Of a stretch of 26,530 nt of DNA, positions 9,601-21,045 are shown piece after piece. Position 1 is the first letter of the stretch. Each line of letters starts with the position of its first letter. Source of the DNA: Reticulitermes lucifugus (Eukaryota > Arthropoda > Insecta > Blattodea > Rhinotermitidae); contig JAKCWW010005133.1 in NCBI GenBank assembly GCA_026260175.1, positions 3,967-30,496 of the forward strand. The letters run 5' to 3'. The notes beneath the pieces are model-generated. The model ran no database searches. It was not told the DNA's origin and saw only the letters and a list, made by a program, of their open reading frames with translations. The translations under genes were made by a program, and so were the position numbers.

Positions 9601-11907
9601 GCCGCCTATCTAATAGAACTCTTTTATGTATGTGTTTATATATTTAATAACGGTGTTGGTATCTAAAAATGTGGCGAATTTTTGGATCAAAGTAAATGAT
9701 GAATCGGAAATGGCGTGGAAGGAACTGACCTTGGCGTAGTTTGAGGAACTGTTCTGGTAATTCACTTGAAGGCCTGAGTAAAATCACAACCTTAATAAGA
9801 ATCGGGGAAGAAACAGAACAAAATCTTCTGAGAAATCTAAAAAGAACAGGTAATGAAAATAATTTACCTCCTTTCCGTTGTATCAGGTTAAAAATAATAT
9901 CCTTGTCATAACCTGACAGCTAATCAACTGACCGGTCTCTGTTGTAATTCCTCTACCCTTCAAGAAAATCTGCAACAGACCTCATAGACCTTAGCCCTAC
10001 ATATCCTGTAGCTTTGCTCTTATAGATATAAGGAAACGCGGTTTCTTTACGTGTAATTAGAAGCTTGCGTCCATCTCTCCTTCCTTCAGACTAAGACCGC
10101 TACGTCTTTCAATTTTTTCCCAGCGGCGTCCTTAACAGAATCTATACGATAAAGTAATGAGTTGCGAGGAGCAGCACCTGGTTCGTAGCATCTCACCAGA
10201 TATGATGATGACGTGTTAACAGAACTGACAGACGAGAACCTTTGGATATCTGAAAAATAGTTGCCCATTTATCTTCCACATACGTACTGATACCGCAAGG
10301 GTGTTTCCGGATCTGCTTGCTAATGGTTGGCCTTAAATCCTTCTGGATTTGTGGCTTGGAGAATATTTTTCTATCACTGGAAATCTGTCCGTACTCGACC
10401 ATCATGGTGTGTGAAAAATCTTCGCGAAAATTTTACAAATCGTTGCAAATTAAAAAATAAAGTTACTTGCCTCACTGTGATCTCTTTCTGTTTCACGGAG
10501 AGGCTCTGTCGTGACATTTTTTAGCTAGTGGCTAGTGTGCAGTCCGCCATATTTAGCGCTAAGAGGTCCATATTTTGTACGATTCTCAAAATAATGAGCG
10601 AATTTGTGCTTATAAAAGTGCGCTGTGTTCTGTGTAAGGTACGAACGAAATCTTTATATATAACGTAAATTCATTATAGCCTTGTCTTGTCAGAAGGACA
10701 ACCGGTGAAAACTGGGAACCCTCACGCAAGGAAATGCTCTGTCGGATATCGGGGGGCATTTCAAATAAAACTACTTTCACACTGATTTTTTATGATCTTG
10801 AAAGGGTTGTTTCGCTTCTCGCATCTTACGCGCCGATATTTATTCAAGTAAAGAGAAGATGCATCACTAGATGTTAAATAGCAGTGTTGATATAACACCA
10901 TAGAGGGGACTCCATGTTGAGAAACTGATGGTCGCTCAGGTAACCAGGAAATGTTTCGAAGGTCTATTAGTGTGTTCAAAAGTATTTGTGTTTCTTTCCT
11001 GTATTCTGATTACTGCATCTGCCAACTGCTCACATAGATCCCTCCTGTAAACCAACTTATTCTCACATTGAATTGTTACTTTGATGTAGTTCGTTATAAG
11101 AATGGATCTGTAGCGGCAGACTGTTGTGTTCTGGAATGTGATACCGTGTACACTGGTAGAAGGTTGCCGACGTTTTAGGAGATCCTCCTACTTCCATTAT
11201 GAGGGTAGGTACATTCGTCTACAGTGCCTTAAATTGCTGGACAATTTTATGCCTAGAGAAAAATCCGCAAGGAATTCAAGTTAGGAAAAGCCTCATATAG
11301 AGATTTATTTTACATCTCGTTAAATGTAACACCAAAATTTTTTGAAAACTTATATTCTTATACTTAGTTTGTAAATCCTCCATCCTCTGTGTAAAAGTAA
11401 TTGAACATATTCATGGCATACGATATTTTAGAGAGTTCAATAAGTGAGACTGATGTGGTAACACCTCCAATTTTAAATCCCTATGACGGATTGTATGAGG
11501 TCGGGCGTTGTCATGCTGCAGACATACGCCAGAAGACAACAAACCACGAATTGCTGGCTTAAGCTAATTCCGAAGCATATCACTGTACAATCCTATACTA
11601 TGCAGTTTTTCCGGTTTTCTTTTGAATGGCTTTTGTATTGTCAAGTGTACAGTGGCGGCTGTTCCTGCCTTGATCTCCATTGCTGGAAATATTAAAATAC
11701 AACTAATTAATATGTGGAATTTAACTTTATTCATTGAATTATGCATGCAAAATTGCATGTTAATAACTGTGTAATAAATAAATATGTATTGTTCATTACC
11801 TAAAGTGATTGACGTTCTGAAATCAAATTTAGCATATTCTAAAAAAAACAGGCACAATTATAGTACGTAATATAAAATTTGTTTTATATTATATAAATAT
11901 CTCAATG
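9601..11907. other. Non-coding stretch, no gene recognised
   Basis: Several small frames (10086-10268, 10193-10405, 10327-10524, 10761-10979, 11483-11695, 11564-11857) overlap one another on opposite strands and show no domain, signal peptide or repeat logic. I see no mobile element with recognisable ends. Confidence 0.5.
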
Positions 11908-11972
11908 ATGATGCTTCTGACCTGCACTCAGGAAGTACTCGGTTTGAATACCTGACGGGCTTTGCTGCCTAT
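11908..11972 (+). mobile_element. Possible tRNA-derived SINE relic
   Basis: TCTGA, a CCTGCAC loop and TCAGGA form an anticodon-arm-like hairpin, followed by CTCGGTTTGAATACC as a mutated B-box. The hairpin has the same stem pattern as the relic at 7741-7820, but the downstream sequences differ. Confidence 0.35.
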
Positions 11973-13075
11973 TTCACTCTGTACTCTTCGTTCTTCCAGG
12001 AGACTGCCAGCCCAACTTCGTCTTCTCCCAGTTTGCGCCTACTCATAACTTGTTACATACTTCTCATACCACTCCACATACATCTCACCTAACGTTTCGT
12101 AACCTAACGTGTAGCCACCAAAACAGACAAACAGGCAATGTACGTATAAACGAAATATTGAGGCGCGTTCGCGTAACTATTGTTGCCATGGAAAAGCAAT
12201 AAGTATTACATATTCCGAGTGTGTGTCTGTAGCCGTAGTTATCCAACATGCAATGTGCGTGTGCCGTATTATATTGTCGTCTGTGATCTGTACGGCTGTG
12301 CCATATTTTTCCACATTATCTCATAAATGGCACGATTTTCGGAAAAAAGTTATTGAACGTAAAATGTTTGTTTTGATTTTCTCTACAACTTCTGTCTGAA
12401 ACATTTCTCATTCTAATAAGAATTCAGCGAGATATTATCATAAATGTACATAGGCCTTCATGTAAAATACCCGTTGTTCTTGTCAGATTTTAATGAAAAT
12501 TGAATTTTCTCGACAGATTTTCGAAAAATTATCCAATATTAGATTCCATGAAGCTCCGTCCAGTGTGAGCCGAGTTGATCCATACGGACAGATAGACAGA
12601 CATGACGAAGCTAATAGCCGCTTTACACAATTTTGTAAAGGCGCCTAAAAAAAGAGCAATCCAAACTGATGGTAACGTGGCCTGTCACAAAATCTGATTT
12701 TGTATTTTTTTCCTGTCCAATATTTTCCCTGTAATACGCTTTAACAACATGCTGTATTCTGGCATACGTCGCTACTGACAATCAGCATGTCATTATCCTC
12801 CATAGGCAAACACGCAAATGATTCCAATTTAGGTATACAAGTTCATTTCGCTCCAGTTTATTGAGTTATGTTTTCGTATATCCTACATGGTTTTCTTTGC
12901 GCATGTCACGTGAGGTTTAGCGGCATAATGCTTCTTTATGTGTAACATCCAGTAATTGTAATATCTTACTGTACATTACTGCACTTCTGTTTTCTTACAA
13001 CCTTCAAGTCAAAAGTAACACTCATAATTTATCATGCAGGAACTCTGTGCTGTGCATTTTAATTCTTCAGTAATC
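11973..13075. other. Non-coding stretch, no gene recognised
   Basis: Includes a tract GACAGATAGACAGACATGACG (around 12588-12608) of the kind often seen in dispersed arthropod repeats, but no element ends can be drawn. No open frame is worth listing. Confidence 0.5.
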
Positions 13076-13216
13076 TCACAGTATATGTAATCTGTGGTCT
13101 TTTGGGTGATTACACGGCGTCGTGAGGTAATTATTTACCTCACGACGCCGTGTAATCACCCAAAAGACCACAGATTACATCAACATCGCGGCGGAAGCCT
13201 GAAATCACAGTATATG
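13076..13216. mobile_element. Palindromic insertion between 12-bp direct repeats
   Basis: A perfect inverted repeat has arms 13085-13130 and 13135-13180 (46 bp each) around a 4-base loop (TTAT). It is followed by 24 single-copy bases, CAACATCGCGGCGGAAGCCTGAAA in part, and then by TCACAGTATATG (13205-13216), which repeats 13076-13087 exactly. The direct repeats look like a target duplication, so the palindrome probably arrived as one insertion. The arm sequence has no coding content I can read. A 5'-truncated retroelement copied back on itself is one explanation. Confidence 0.65.
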
Positions 13217-14464
13217 GGTCGTAGAAGCCGTTAATAGAATGTTTTGGAAATTAAATCCACTTCACTTATATTTCTTCGTAATACTTTATCATGCTGTTGA
13301 TTTAAATAAAATTATCAGTTGATATTCAGGCTGCTTGCGATTTTTAAGTATAAGAACATCCCGGTATATGCTCTAAGCCTATAGATGTGTGTGTGCGTCC
13401 AATAATTTTGGATATATATCACTGGCTTCTTTGCAAAAAATGTACGAAGTGTGGACATAAAGTTCTCTGAATTATTTTATCTTCTTGCCTGTCGTGTTAC
13501 ATAAAACTTGAATTTTGTCGAAATCTTGTCTTTATATTTTTTTAAGAGCACAGGCTGCGATTTCAACATTATACTTTATTCCCGTCAAAGGTGTTGCAGA
13601 AACAGGAGGTGTAGGATGTGTTCTTATTTATCGTCGAAAAATGGCTTTGGCTGCTTTCAAAGTTGAGGTCCTCCTTGAAGGGACGAAATTTGAGAACGTC
13701 AGAGAGGTCCAGAAAAAGATTTGATAGCCTTGCTGAAAGTAATTCTGAAAGGGCTGTTCTGTAAATGTCTACAACGGTGGCAGCATCGCTGGGATGAGTG
13801 TGTAGCTACTCAAGGGGACGACTCTACCGCGCTCATTAGACAGTAAGTTGGCATTATTGCGCCTAGTTGCAATAAAATTATTTCGGGCGCTTTGTAACCA
13901 CACCTTCTGTATTGGATTTGGTTCGCAATCAATTCATGGGCCCGGAATACGAATCACAAACCCTCAGAATGTGGACACCACTGGCAGAGCATCCGTTCTT
14001 TATAACCAGAGGTAGAAGTCAGTTCTTCAGGCTGACGTGAGCTCCGTCAGTCCAGCCAGGAACGTGAGGAACTTTCTGTAGTCGAATTACTTAGCGTCCC
14101 GATGGAATGACAAGCACTCAACACGTTTAATGCCATGCTAAAATATGCATATAGAGCCCTCTACCCGTTCAGGACTAACCTCTCACAGTTCAGCGCGCTT
14201 ACTAAGTGAAAGTCTGTACAGGAAGTCAGCGCGATCGCATCATCAAATCATCAGATTCAACGTAGACATGTCCTTATTTTCTTTGGCACTTCCGTTCCAG
14301 TTCAATGCAAAGTCATCGAAAGCTGTAGTTTCGTGTGTGCCGTTATCTGCATCTTTCAGGAGCTGCGAATATGCAGAATAAGCAGTCTCGGGAATAAGAC
14401 AACAGGCGATCCTTCAGCTTGGGGATTGAGCGGGGGACAATATTCCCTCAGCGTAGGAAACAAG
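13217..14464. other. Non-coding stretch, no gene recognised
   Basis: Frames at 13515-13724 and 14145-14381 have no recognisable content. The 3' part of the frame at 14333-14518 enters the LINE remnant described next. Confidence 0.5.
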
Positions 14465-14684
14465 TATGTTGCGTTAAGGAGGATGAGATGGGCTGGGTAT
14501 GTAGCACTTACAGATTAGAAATGCGTACTTAATTTTAGTTTAAATTCCTGAAGGCATGAGACAACTTTGGAGATTTTGGAGACGATAGGAGGGTAATATT
14601 CAAATGGATCGGAAAGAAATGGGGTTAAAGGGCGTCAAATGGATTCATCTGTCAGGAGGTAACTATTGGAACGCTTTTGCATAG
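14465..14684 (+). pseudogene. LINE ORF C-terminal pseudogene, family 2
   Basis: The frame from 14465 reads YVALRRMRWAGYVAL before a stop at 14516. After a frame change, 14595-14681 reads NIQMDRKEMGLKGVKWIHL, then GGNYWNAFA and a stop. These match the pattern RLRWAGHVAR...NIKMDLREVG...DWI.LA.DR..WRA, a common end of insect jockey/RTE-type LINE ORFs. It differs from the tail at 6495-6979, so at least two LINE lineages left ends here. At least two stops and one frameshift make it dead, and the 5' part is absent. Confidence 0.75.
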
Positions 14685-15068
14685 ATGGTAATGTACTCCG
14701 AGTTGTGTGAAAATTGCAGAAGCTATTGAACTGATACACTGTTGAATTCTCAAAGCATGTGTTCCATGTTGTGAAGTAATGGCAAATTGGTGGTACTTGT
14801 GGGTAAAAGACTGACTGCTCGAGAACAGTACCTGTGATTCGAGACCTGTCGGATACAGTGTACTGCTGTTATACCTACAGAGTTCTTCATCCTTGGGTCA
14901 AGGCCCCTCTTTATCTGGCACATGTTTTCTACTGGATATTTTTACTTTTTCCTGTTACCCTACTGTCCATGGGAAATGAAAATACGGCACGAAGTGTACA
15001 ACGGTAAAATACCTACACTTCTACCTTCTCTCCATGTCAGGTGGGTAGAGACAGTCCTTAGTGTATGC
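14685..15068. other. Non-coding stretch, nothing recognised
   Basis: Sequence between the LINE remnant and the start of the next transposon. A 67-residue frame at 14922-15125 crosses into the transposon and is rejected as a gene. Confidence 0.5.
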
Positions 15069-15195
15069 AGTGACGTAGCTAGGATTTTTTGGCGCGCGGG
15101 ACGAGTATCACAGTGGCAGCCCTGACAGAAATTATCAACTTTAAAAAATCACAATAACGTGCAGAATTTCCTTTTATTTGGTTCAGTAATTTAAA

Positions 15196-15456
15196 CTAGG
15201 CCGATCGCGGTGGCCGTGCGGCCTAAGGCGTAGTCCTGCAGCCCATTGATTGCTATATCCCGGGTTCGAATCGCACTGAGGGCATGGATGTTCGTCTGTT
15301 GTGTTAGTTGTATGTTACGTTGGTAGCGACCTGTGTGACGAGCTGGTCACTCGTTCAGAGGGGTCCTACCGGTTGCATGTGTGTCTAGCTGTGTGTGATC
15401 TAGAAACCTCAATAATGAGGCGTCCTAGGCCCGGGTTGGGCTGTTGCGCCACCAAA
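15196..15456 (+). mobile_element. tRNA-derived SINE (family A), full length, from a class II tRNA
   Basis: The head GCGGTGGCCGTGCGGCCTAA followed by GGCGTAGTCC resembles the D-arm of a leucine or serine tRNA (TGGCCGAGYGG A-box). The B-box is GGGTTCGAATCGC. The 3' part shares AAACCTC, AATGAGGCG, CCTAGGCCC and GGGCTGTTG with the SINE end at 1-72. The flanks AATTTAAA at 15188-15195 and 15457-15464 look like a target duplication inside the host transposon. Pol III transcription from the internal promoter is expected for this class. Confidence 0.85.
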
Positions 15457-15557
15457 AATTTAAAATATTTTGAACGCAGAAGATCAGTTTTTTCACTTCA
15501 TTAACTGAAAATGCCATATATTATTTTTGACGTCTGGGGCAACAGCACCATTCTCCA

Positions 15558-15606
15558 NNNNNNNNNNNNNNNNNNNNNNNNNNNNNNNNNNNNNNNNNNN
15601 NNNNNN
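15558..15606. other. Assembly gap (49 N)
   Basis: A run of N is followed at once by eleven C bases. The gap probably reflects a hard-to-sequence C-rich end of the host transposon. Frames that run through it are artefacts. Confidence 0.98.
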
Positions 15607-15632
15607 CCCCCCCCCCCAGCTTCGCCACAGTG

Positions 15633-17700
15633 TAGAGGCCATATCCGTAAACATAAGCCACATAGTGAGTGCCATCACCTCGCAGTTGGCCTATGACCAG
15701 TCACAAACTTCCCGCTAAAACGAAGGTGCTTACTCGCTGTTGAGTGTTTTGTCCATAAAACTACGGTGAGAGATTTTATAGAAGTTCCCCAGTTTTTCTT
15801 GTCATTTTCTTACAGTATTTAGAATATTTTTATGTAGGCCCATTATAAAAATCGTTGAAAATCAGCAATTGATAAGGTTTCCTTAAATTGCAGATTCGCG
15901 GCTTATCTGAATCGTAATTTCCCTTTCCATTTACTATTTCATGTATGTCTGTACGCCAGTGTGGGTAATCTAACATAAGAATATTTACTTTAACATAATC
16001 TACCCGTTACCCGTCCTAGAAATAATTTCCCGGCTCGTGTTTTGTTCCAGCGGTTTATCGTACAACTTCATTTGCATCCCAACAGTATTTTCTGGAAATT
16101 TAATTTTGTTCAACTTCTATCTTTCCCATATTAACTACTATCTTTAGTCTGTCTATTCCTCCTCCCTTCGTTCTCCTGTCGGCTGCCTCTGTTCTTAGTT
16201 ACAACATACCGCCAGCAGTAAACTTCAGGTTACAGTACGGTCAAACTTTTCTCAGAATATTTCATTATCTAATGGGAAAAGGGCAACTGTTCACTGTCGG
16301 TTGTTTATGGCAGTTTTGGAGGTTTGTCGGCAGGCTATACGAGTATATAGTTCAGGTAGGAGGGCTTGGGTTTTACTTTCTAACAAAGTAACCATGATAA
16401 CAATTCCCTATTGGTATTTAAAGCTGCAATTTCTCGTATCTCTTATTATAATTGACTGCGTTCTGTTGTTTAATGTTCACAAGTTAAACTAGAAAGGTTT
16501 TGTGTGACACATCCTTTATTTCTATGTGTAAAATTATTCTTTGAAAAACGATTGTCCGAATTTCTGATCTTACTTTGAATGTCGTCACAATTAAAGTTTA
16601 TCCTTAGTACAGACATTGTTATGAGGACGCAGGTATTAATGAGCTTTGTGGGAAGTGTTCCGTCATATGTGAATCGGACTTTCAATGCATAACTCAACAT
16701 AAAAACGTCTTCGGTATTATGGGACATTTTCAGAAATTTCCGTGATTTTGAGTTGCCAAACATAACTGAATACCCTTATTTCTGTGAAAATGCTAATAAC
16801 CTGTATAAGTATTGTAACTAATGTACTTGACTTTAATGCCATTCTTCATTATTCTTCTGATAGGAATGTGCATTTTCTTAATTTAAATTTAATTTAAGTT
16901 TTCTTAATTTAATTTTTTCATGGTTCTAGGTGTAGGCTGTGTATGCAGACATTTCCTGGGGGTACGAAGTTTTCTTCTCGTCTTTGTTACGGTCTTGTCT
17001 AGCATCTTATGACTGATTGTCTTACTGAACATTTCCTTGCTTCATTTAACACCGCATGTTTTTTTTCCAAACTTGAGGAAAAGATTACGAAATGAGATAT
17101 GCCTCGCTGTAGTTGATGTTTTTGTGCTAACTGAGGGACTGGCTGTTTGGGTTGATTATCACGTCACGTTACGTGTTATGGGACAGCTAGGGATGATCAG
17201 TCTCTTTTCGTATTGCTTATTTCTCTGGTTTTGCTTTCAATTTTCGGCATTTTATTGTTGTTATTATTATTGTTGTTATTGCTGATTTTGAAAGGTAAAA
17301 GTGTTCCTATTTACGTCGTGAAGACATATTGGACGTGGAGGATAACTCCATACATTCCTAACCTGTGCACTAGATGGAGGAAAGTGGTCAGCTTTACTCC
17401 CCCAGTCGGTTTACCCCCGTGAAAAGAGCATCCAATACACATTGAATAGAAGGCTGGCTAGGTCCCAGAGTCGGTCTTGACATTTTTGGGATCTCTTGCT
17501 CCTACTCGGGACTGAACCACGATTCCTGTTCCCTGTTCCACTGAATAGGAGGCTGATCAGTAAGTACGGGGGTTCTACTGTAAAAAACGGTCGGGGCGCG
17601 AAGCTGAACTCTTAAGCATCTAGTTTCGTGGTTAAGAATGAATAGAGGTATACCTCCATTTCCCCATATGTTGTCGTGGGGGTGAATAGGAACAACTTAC
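15633..17700. other. Non-coding stretch, no gene recognised
   Basis: Frames at 16301-16492, 16470-16763, 17037-17285 and 17213-17422 have no recognisable domain; the last two owe their length to a TTG/TTA tract. A GTGGTTCAGTCCCGAG string on the minus strand near 17508-17523 is only a loose B-box match. Confidence 0.5.
17253..17283. repeat. (TTG/TTA)n microsatellite
   Basis: Alternating TTG and TTA triplets over about 30 bases. Confidence 0.85.
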
Positions 17701-17754
17701 CATTACCTTGATTCTGAAATCCCATGTTCTTCTAATCTTGCATAGTAAGAATTT

Positions 17755-18110
17755 TAAGTTTACAATCTTTCGGGATGTATCACCGTGTACAGACGAACCC
17801 GGTTATTACGACATCGGTTTATACGATACCCCGTCTGTAGTGCCATATATTCTGTCGTACCAATTAATTTCTCTCTTAACCATAACATTATTGTTCTCGG
17901 TTATAACAACACTCGTTTCTAACGACACAAAACGTTCAGTCTCCTTCATGACATTATAACCGAGTTCGACTGTAGTTTGGTAAGTATATGGTAACGTTTT
18001 GAGGAACCTGCTACCACCATCTTCAGGATACGCCGCACAGGAAAGGGGGTTCCAAATAAATGGACTTTGGGTCAGGAATTGTGTTGCGAGCAAGTCGGTG
18101 GAAACCACAC
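17755..18110. repeat. Candidate old dispersed repeat, unassigned
   Basis: The stretch contains several related short blocks (GGTTATTACGAC, GGTTATAACAAC) and an 11-bp inverted repeat (CTCGGTTATAA at 17896-17906, TTATAACCGAG at 17954-17964). The minus-strand reading has YPEDGGSRFLK and the plus-strand reading has FRDVSPC, both of which I associate loosely with junk frames from insect repeats. No ends or target duplications are visible. Confidence 0.25.
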
Positions 18111-19106
18111 GGCGTCACGAACCAGAATGCCATACTCTTCGTATTCAGTGCCATGAGAATTTAAAAACTCGCACAGTGAACACTTGCATATAAACGGCCT
18201 ATTGTCTGCATCTCCCCAGAAGAGTGTATTAAGGTCGAATGGAATACAGAGACGTTGGAAGACCAATTTTTTTTTGTGTACCGATCTCTTGTGTGTTGGG
18301 AAATAGAAAGTGTGACTGATTTGAAACATTACCGACCCTGTATTCTAGAGAGCGGTCTGTTGTTCTACTGTTCTGTGTATATTCTCAGCGCCACACTACC
18401 CATTACTGGAATTACTTCTGTGCACTGCACGTAGGTCAGCATAAAACATACACTTGTTTTTGCAAAGTCTGTCCTCATTAGTTTACAACTACGTAATTAC
18501 TAAATAACGCAGATGCCGCGACAAGGAGCATGATGATGCAGAGAGATTCTTGGAAAAGGAGAAGGAACGCACATTGTTGGGACGGTGGATGACCAACAGA
18601 AGGAAGTGTGTACTGATGATAAATTAATTCGCTTTCTAGGTTGTACCGCCAGCTTTCATCAAGGATTGCTTACAACAATATTTCTCAGTTATGGAGAATT
18701 ACTTGATTAGTTGAATGATTATTAGTGTCTGAAGAAAGACTCTGCTCCGCGGAATCAGATAACAGAATGCTGTTTACCAAGTTATCCGAACAGGAGGGTC
18801 GCTAGCTTTTCGGTTTCGTATTTGCGAGGTTCAGGTTTCGAACGTGGGTCTGCTGACTGAGAATATATCTGTAAAAATGTCAAGATATTAACTTAAAACA
18901 GGCCACGGTCGGTCTCGTCTATGTTTTTTATCTTTCATCATTTACAATTATCCTCACTTTAGACCCCTATAACGTAATTAAATTTAACATTAAAGAAAGC
19001 AAATGTCCTCACAGTCATGTTGAGACTGATTTGGATATTAACAGGAGCTTGACGTGTGTAAGTGTAATTAACATTTACACTGTAAGGAATCAACAAAGTG
19101 AGTACG
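18111..19106. other. Non-coding stretch, no gene recognised
   Basis: No convincing frame. The GTTTCGAACGTGG string at about 18835 is a weak B-box match without supporting arms. Confidence 0.5.
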
Positions 19107-19653
19107 CACATACGTATATACATACATACATACATACATACATATCTACATACATACATACATACCTGTATGCTTAAGTATATATACAGACATAAATACA
19201 TACATACACTTATTTACATTCATACATACATACATACATACATACATGCATGCATGCATGCATGTTTACATGTATACATACATACGTACATATATACATG
19301 CATGCATACAATCATACATAATATACATACATACACTTACATACATTCATACATACATACATACATACGTACATGTATACATACATACGTACGTATATAC
19401 GTATATATACATATATCTGTACATACATATATATACATGTATGCTTACGTATATATAGACATACGTACATATATACATACATAAATACATACATACACTT
19501 ATTTACATACGTACATGTATACATATATACATATACGTATATACATACATACGTACGTACATATGTATACATACATACATACATATACATACATACACAT
19601 ACATACATACACATACATACATACATACATACATACATACACATACATACATA
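19107..19653. repeat. Long (CATA)n microsatellite, about 547 bp, imperfect
   Basis: The array is built from CATA/TACA units with frequent TACG, TATA, TGCA and TTTA interruptions. Open frames on both strands (up to 128 residues, all of the YIHTYIHT or MYVCMYVC type) are products of the tetramer and not genes. Confidence 0.97.
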
Positions 19654-20529
19654 GATTTGTGAACAACGCAGATGATGACCGACGTACGATAAAGAAGCAA
19701 CGTGTGCTGTTGTCGGTACGGCACTATTTCAATCAGATACTCCTTTTTCTGACTAAAATGAACAACTTTTCAAAAAGCCTTCATTTCACAGTTGACGGCT
19801 TCCTATTAACAAGTTTATGTATGACAGCTGAAACCTGCACAATTTGCTGTACGGTAAACGCATTTAAGTTCTTCATGTGTAAAAAACACAAATATGATGT
19901 GCTTCAGAATTTGTTGTTCGGTTCACTGAACACTTTGCAAATAATTCCAATGTGAACAAACATCAATCACATGTGATGGAGTATATTAAGCTTTCAGACT
20001 TCATCCGTACATATAATTTAACCCTTTCCCATTTCGTAACAATTAGGTCGCCTGTACATCGCTGTGACTTTTTAAACCGATATTGTTAATTGGTGTGAAG
20101 TAATTACTTTTAATTCATTGCAATTCTTTATGACTTTTACAAATCCTGTAAAGACTTTGGGTTAATATCAAGTATTTATGTAACCTACCAGAATATTTCT
20201 TTATTATAAAATGGTGTATAATTGTGAACTAACTGTGTATCATCCCTCAATTACAAATAAAGTGTGTTTAATTGTACACGATTAATGAGTTCAGAGGCAG
20301 AATTTAACCGGCCGTTAATAGCGTGGAAGACTTGATGGTCTTGGTCTTTTCAAATGAAGATCTGTGGGCGTAATCATATGTTGGACATTGTCCATTGCTT
20401 TCGGAGTATAAACAGTATTTCAGGAACTAGTTCTCTTCCCGTCTTCAGTTGAATGACTGGTCTTCACACTGACATAAACTTTATTAGCCATTATCTTCAT
20501 GGATGACATCCCTTTGTGATACATGAACG
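19654..20529. other. Non-coding stretch, no gene recognised
   Basis: The plus frame 19515-19955 starts inside the microsatellite. Its unique part (about 19655-19952) has no domain that I recognise. Confidence 0.5.
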
Positions 20530-20587
20530 AGAAAAAGAAAGTACAGACTGTCAGTGAAAACTATTTTTATATCAATTTATTGTTTGC

Positions 20588-20628
20588 TACATGTTTCGGC
20601 TTTTGTGAAAAGGCATTATCAGGCAGTT
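20588..20628 (-). ncRNA. Hammerhead-like motif, left arm, family 2
   Basis: On the minus strand: TGC, CTGATAA (20622-20616), T, GCCTTTT, loop CAC, AAAAGCC, GAAAC (20597-20593), ATGTA, GCA. The core has A instead of G at its sixth base. Stem II pairs in 6 of 7 positions and stem I in 3 (TGC with GCA). ACATGT is self-complementary. It begins about 31 bases after the LINE stop codon. It is probably inactive because of the core change. Confidence 0.4.
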
Positions 20629-20653
20629 AAGAATATATACGAGTATATTCATT

Positions 20654-20743
20654 TCATTCTGTAGTTTGTCGTACGACAGGTCCGTAGCCTCTTCCAAAGC
20701 GAGTTCTCCACAGGGTGCGATCTAGTGCTTCCTCTTTCAAATG
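20654..20743 (-). pseudogene. LINE ORF C-terminus, family 1 (last 28 codons plus stop)
   Basis: The minus strand reads LKEEALDRTLWRTRFGRGYG and then PVVRQTTE and a TGA stop at 20656-20654. The LKEEALDR part matches the last legible residues of the pseudogene at 6495-6979, so both belong to one family, and this copy shows the true C-terminus. Upstream of about 20743 the homology stops, so this is a severe 5' truncation. The reading frame is intact over the short piece kept. Confidence 0.75.
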
Positions 20744-21001
20744 TATATATGTACATGTATAAAAATAAACCACGAGGCTTATTTTAATATTGAATGACTT
20801 CCATTTCACATCCAAAGTACCGGAAAAATTTGTATATTTCAATATAATATACATTTATTATATTTTAGTATTTTAATATACAAGCTTGACTTCTATATAG
20901 TTTTATCTTATACGACTCCAATATTTATAAAGTTGAGACTTCAGCTATATAAAAATATCATTTTAACGGGTTGTAATTAAATTATATTTTATGTATTTTT
21001 A

Positions 21002-21045
21002 ATTACCTGATGATGAGTTTTCACAAAAGCCGAAACATATAAGAA
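21002..21045 (+). ncRNA. Hammerhead-like motif, right arm, family 2
   Basis: CTGATGA (21007-21013), T, GAGTTTT, loop CAC, AAAAGCC, GAAAC (21032-21036), ATATAAGAAG. The core is intact, but stem II has two mismatches and stem I does not pair, so this copy is decayed. Confidence 0.35.

Larger units (their letters stand above)
15069..15628. mobile_element. MITE-like DNA transposon with GGCGTAG-type ends, interrupted by a SINE and an assembly gap
   Basis: The left end AGTGACGTAGCTAGGATTTT matches the left end of the element at 3596. The right end, CCAGCTTCGCCAC (15616-15628), resembles the inverse CCTAGCTACGCCACT. Between them lie the SINE at 15196-15456, the N gap at 15558-15606 and an 11-base C run. 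Without the SINE and the gap the element would be roughly 250 bp, close to the 237 bp of the first copy. The right end is the weaker match. Confidence 0.5.

Noticed and set aside
15493..15718. Three open frames crossing the N gap
   Set aside because: They include unknown bases and are artefacts of the gap.
17500..17530. Minus-strand B-box-like GGTTCAGTCC
   Set aside because: No A-box at the right distance and no tRNA arms.
18825..18855. B-box-like GGTTTCGAACGTGG
   Set aside because: The match is weak and there is no convincing anticodon arm or head.
1275..19653. Possible CRISPR array among the tandem repeats
   Set aside because: No repeat-spacer structure exists; all arrays are head-to-tail tandem units or microsatellites, and the sequence is eukaryotic in character.
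19098..19955. Several frames of 70 to 146 codons on both strands
   Set aside because: They are made of the CATA microsatellite translated in different frames; the unique end after 19655 has no recognisable domain.
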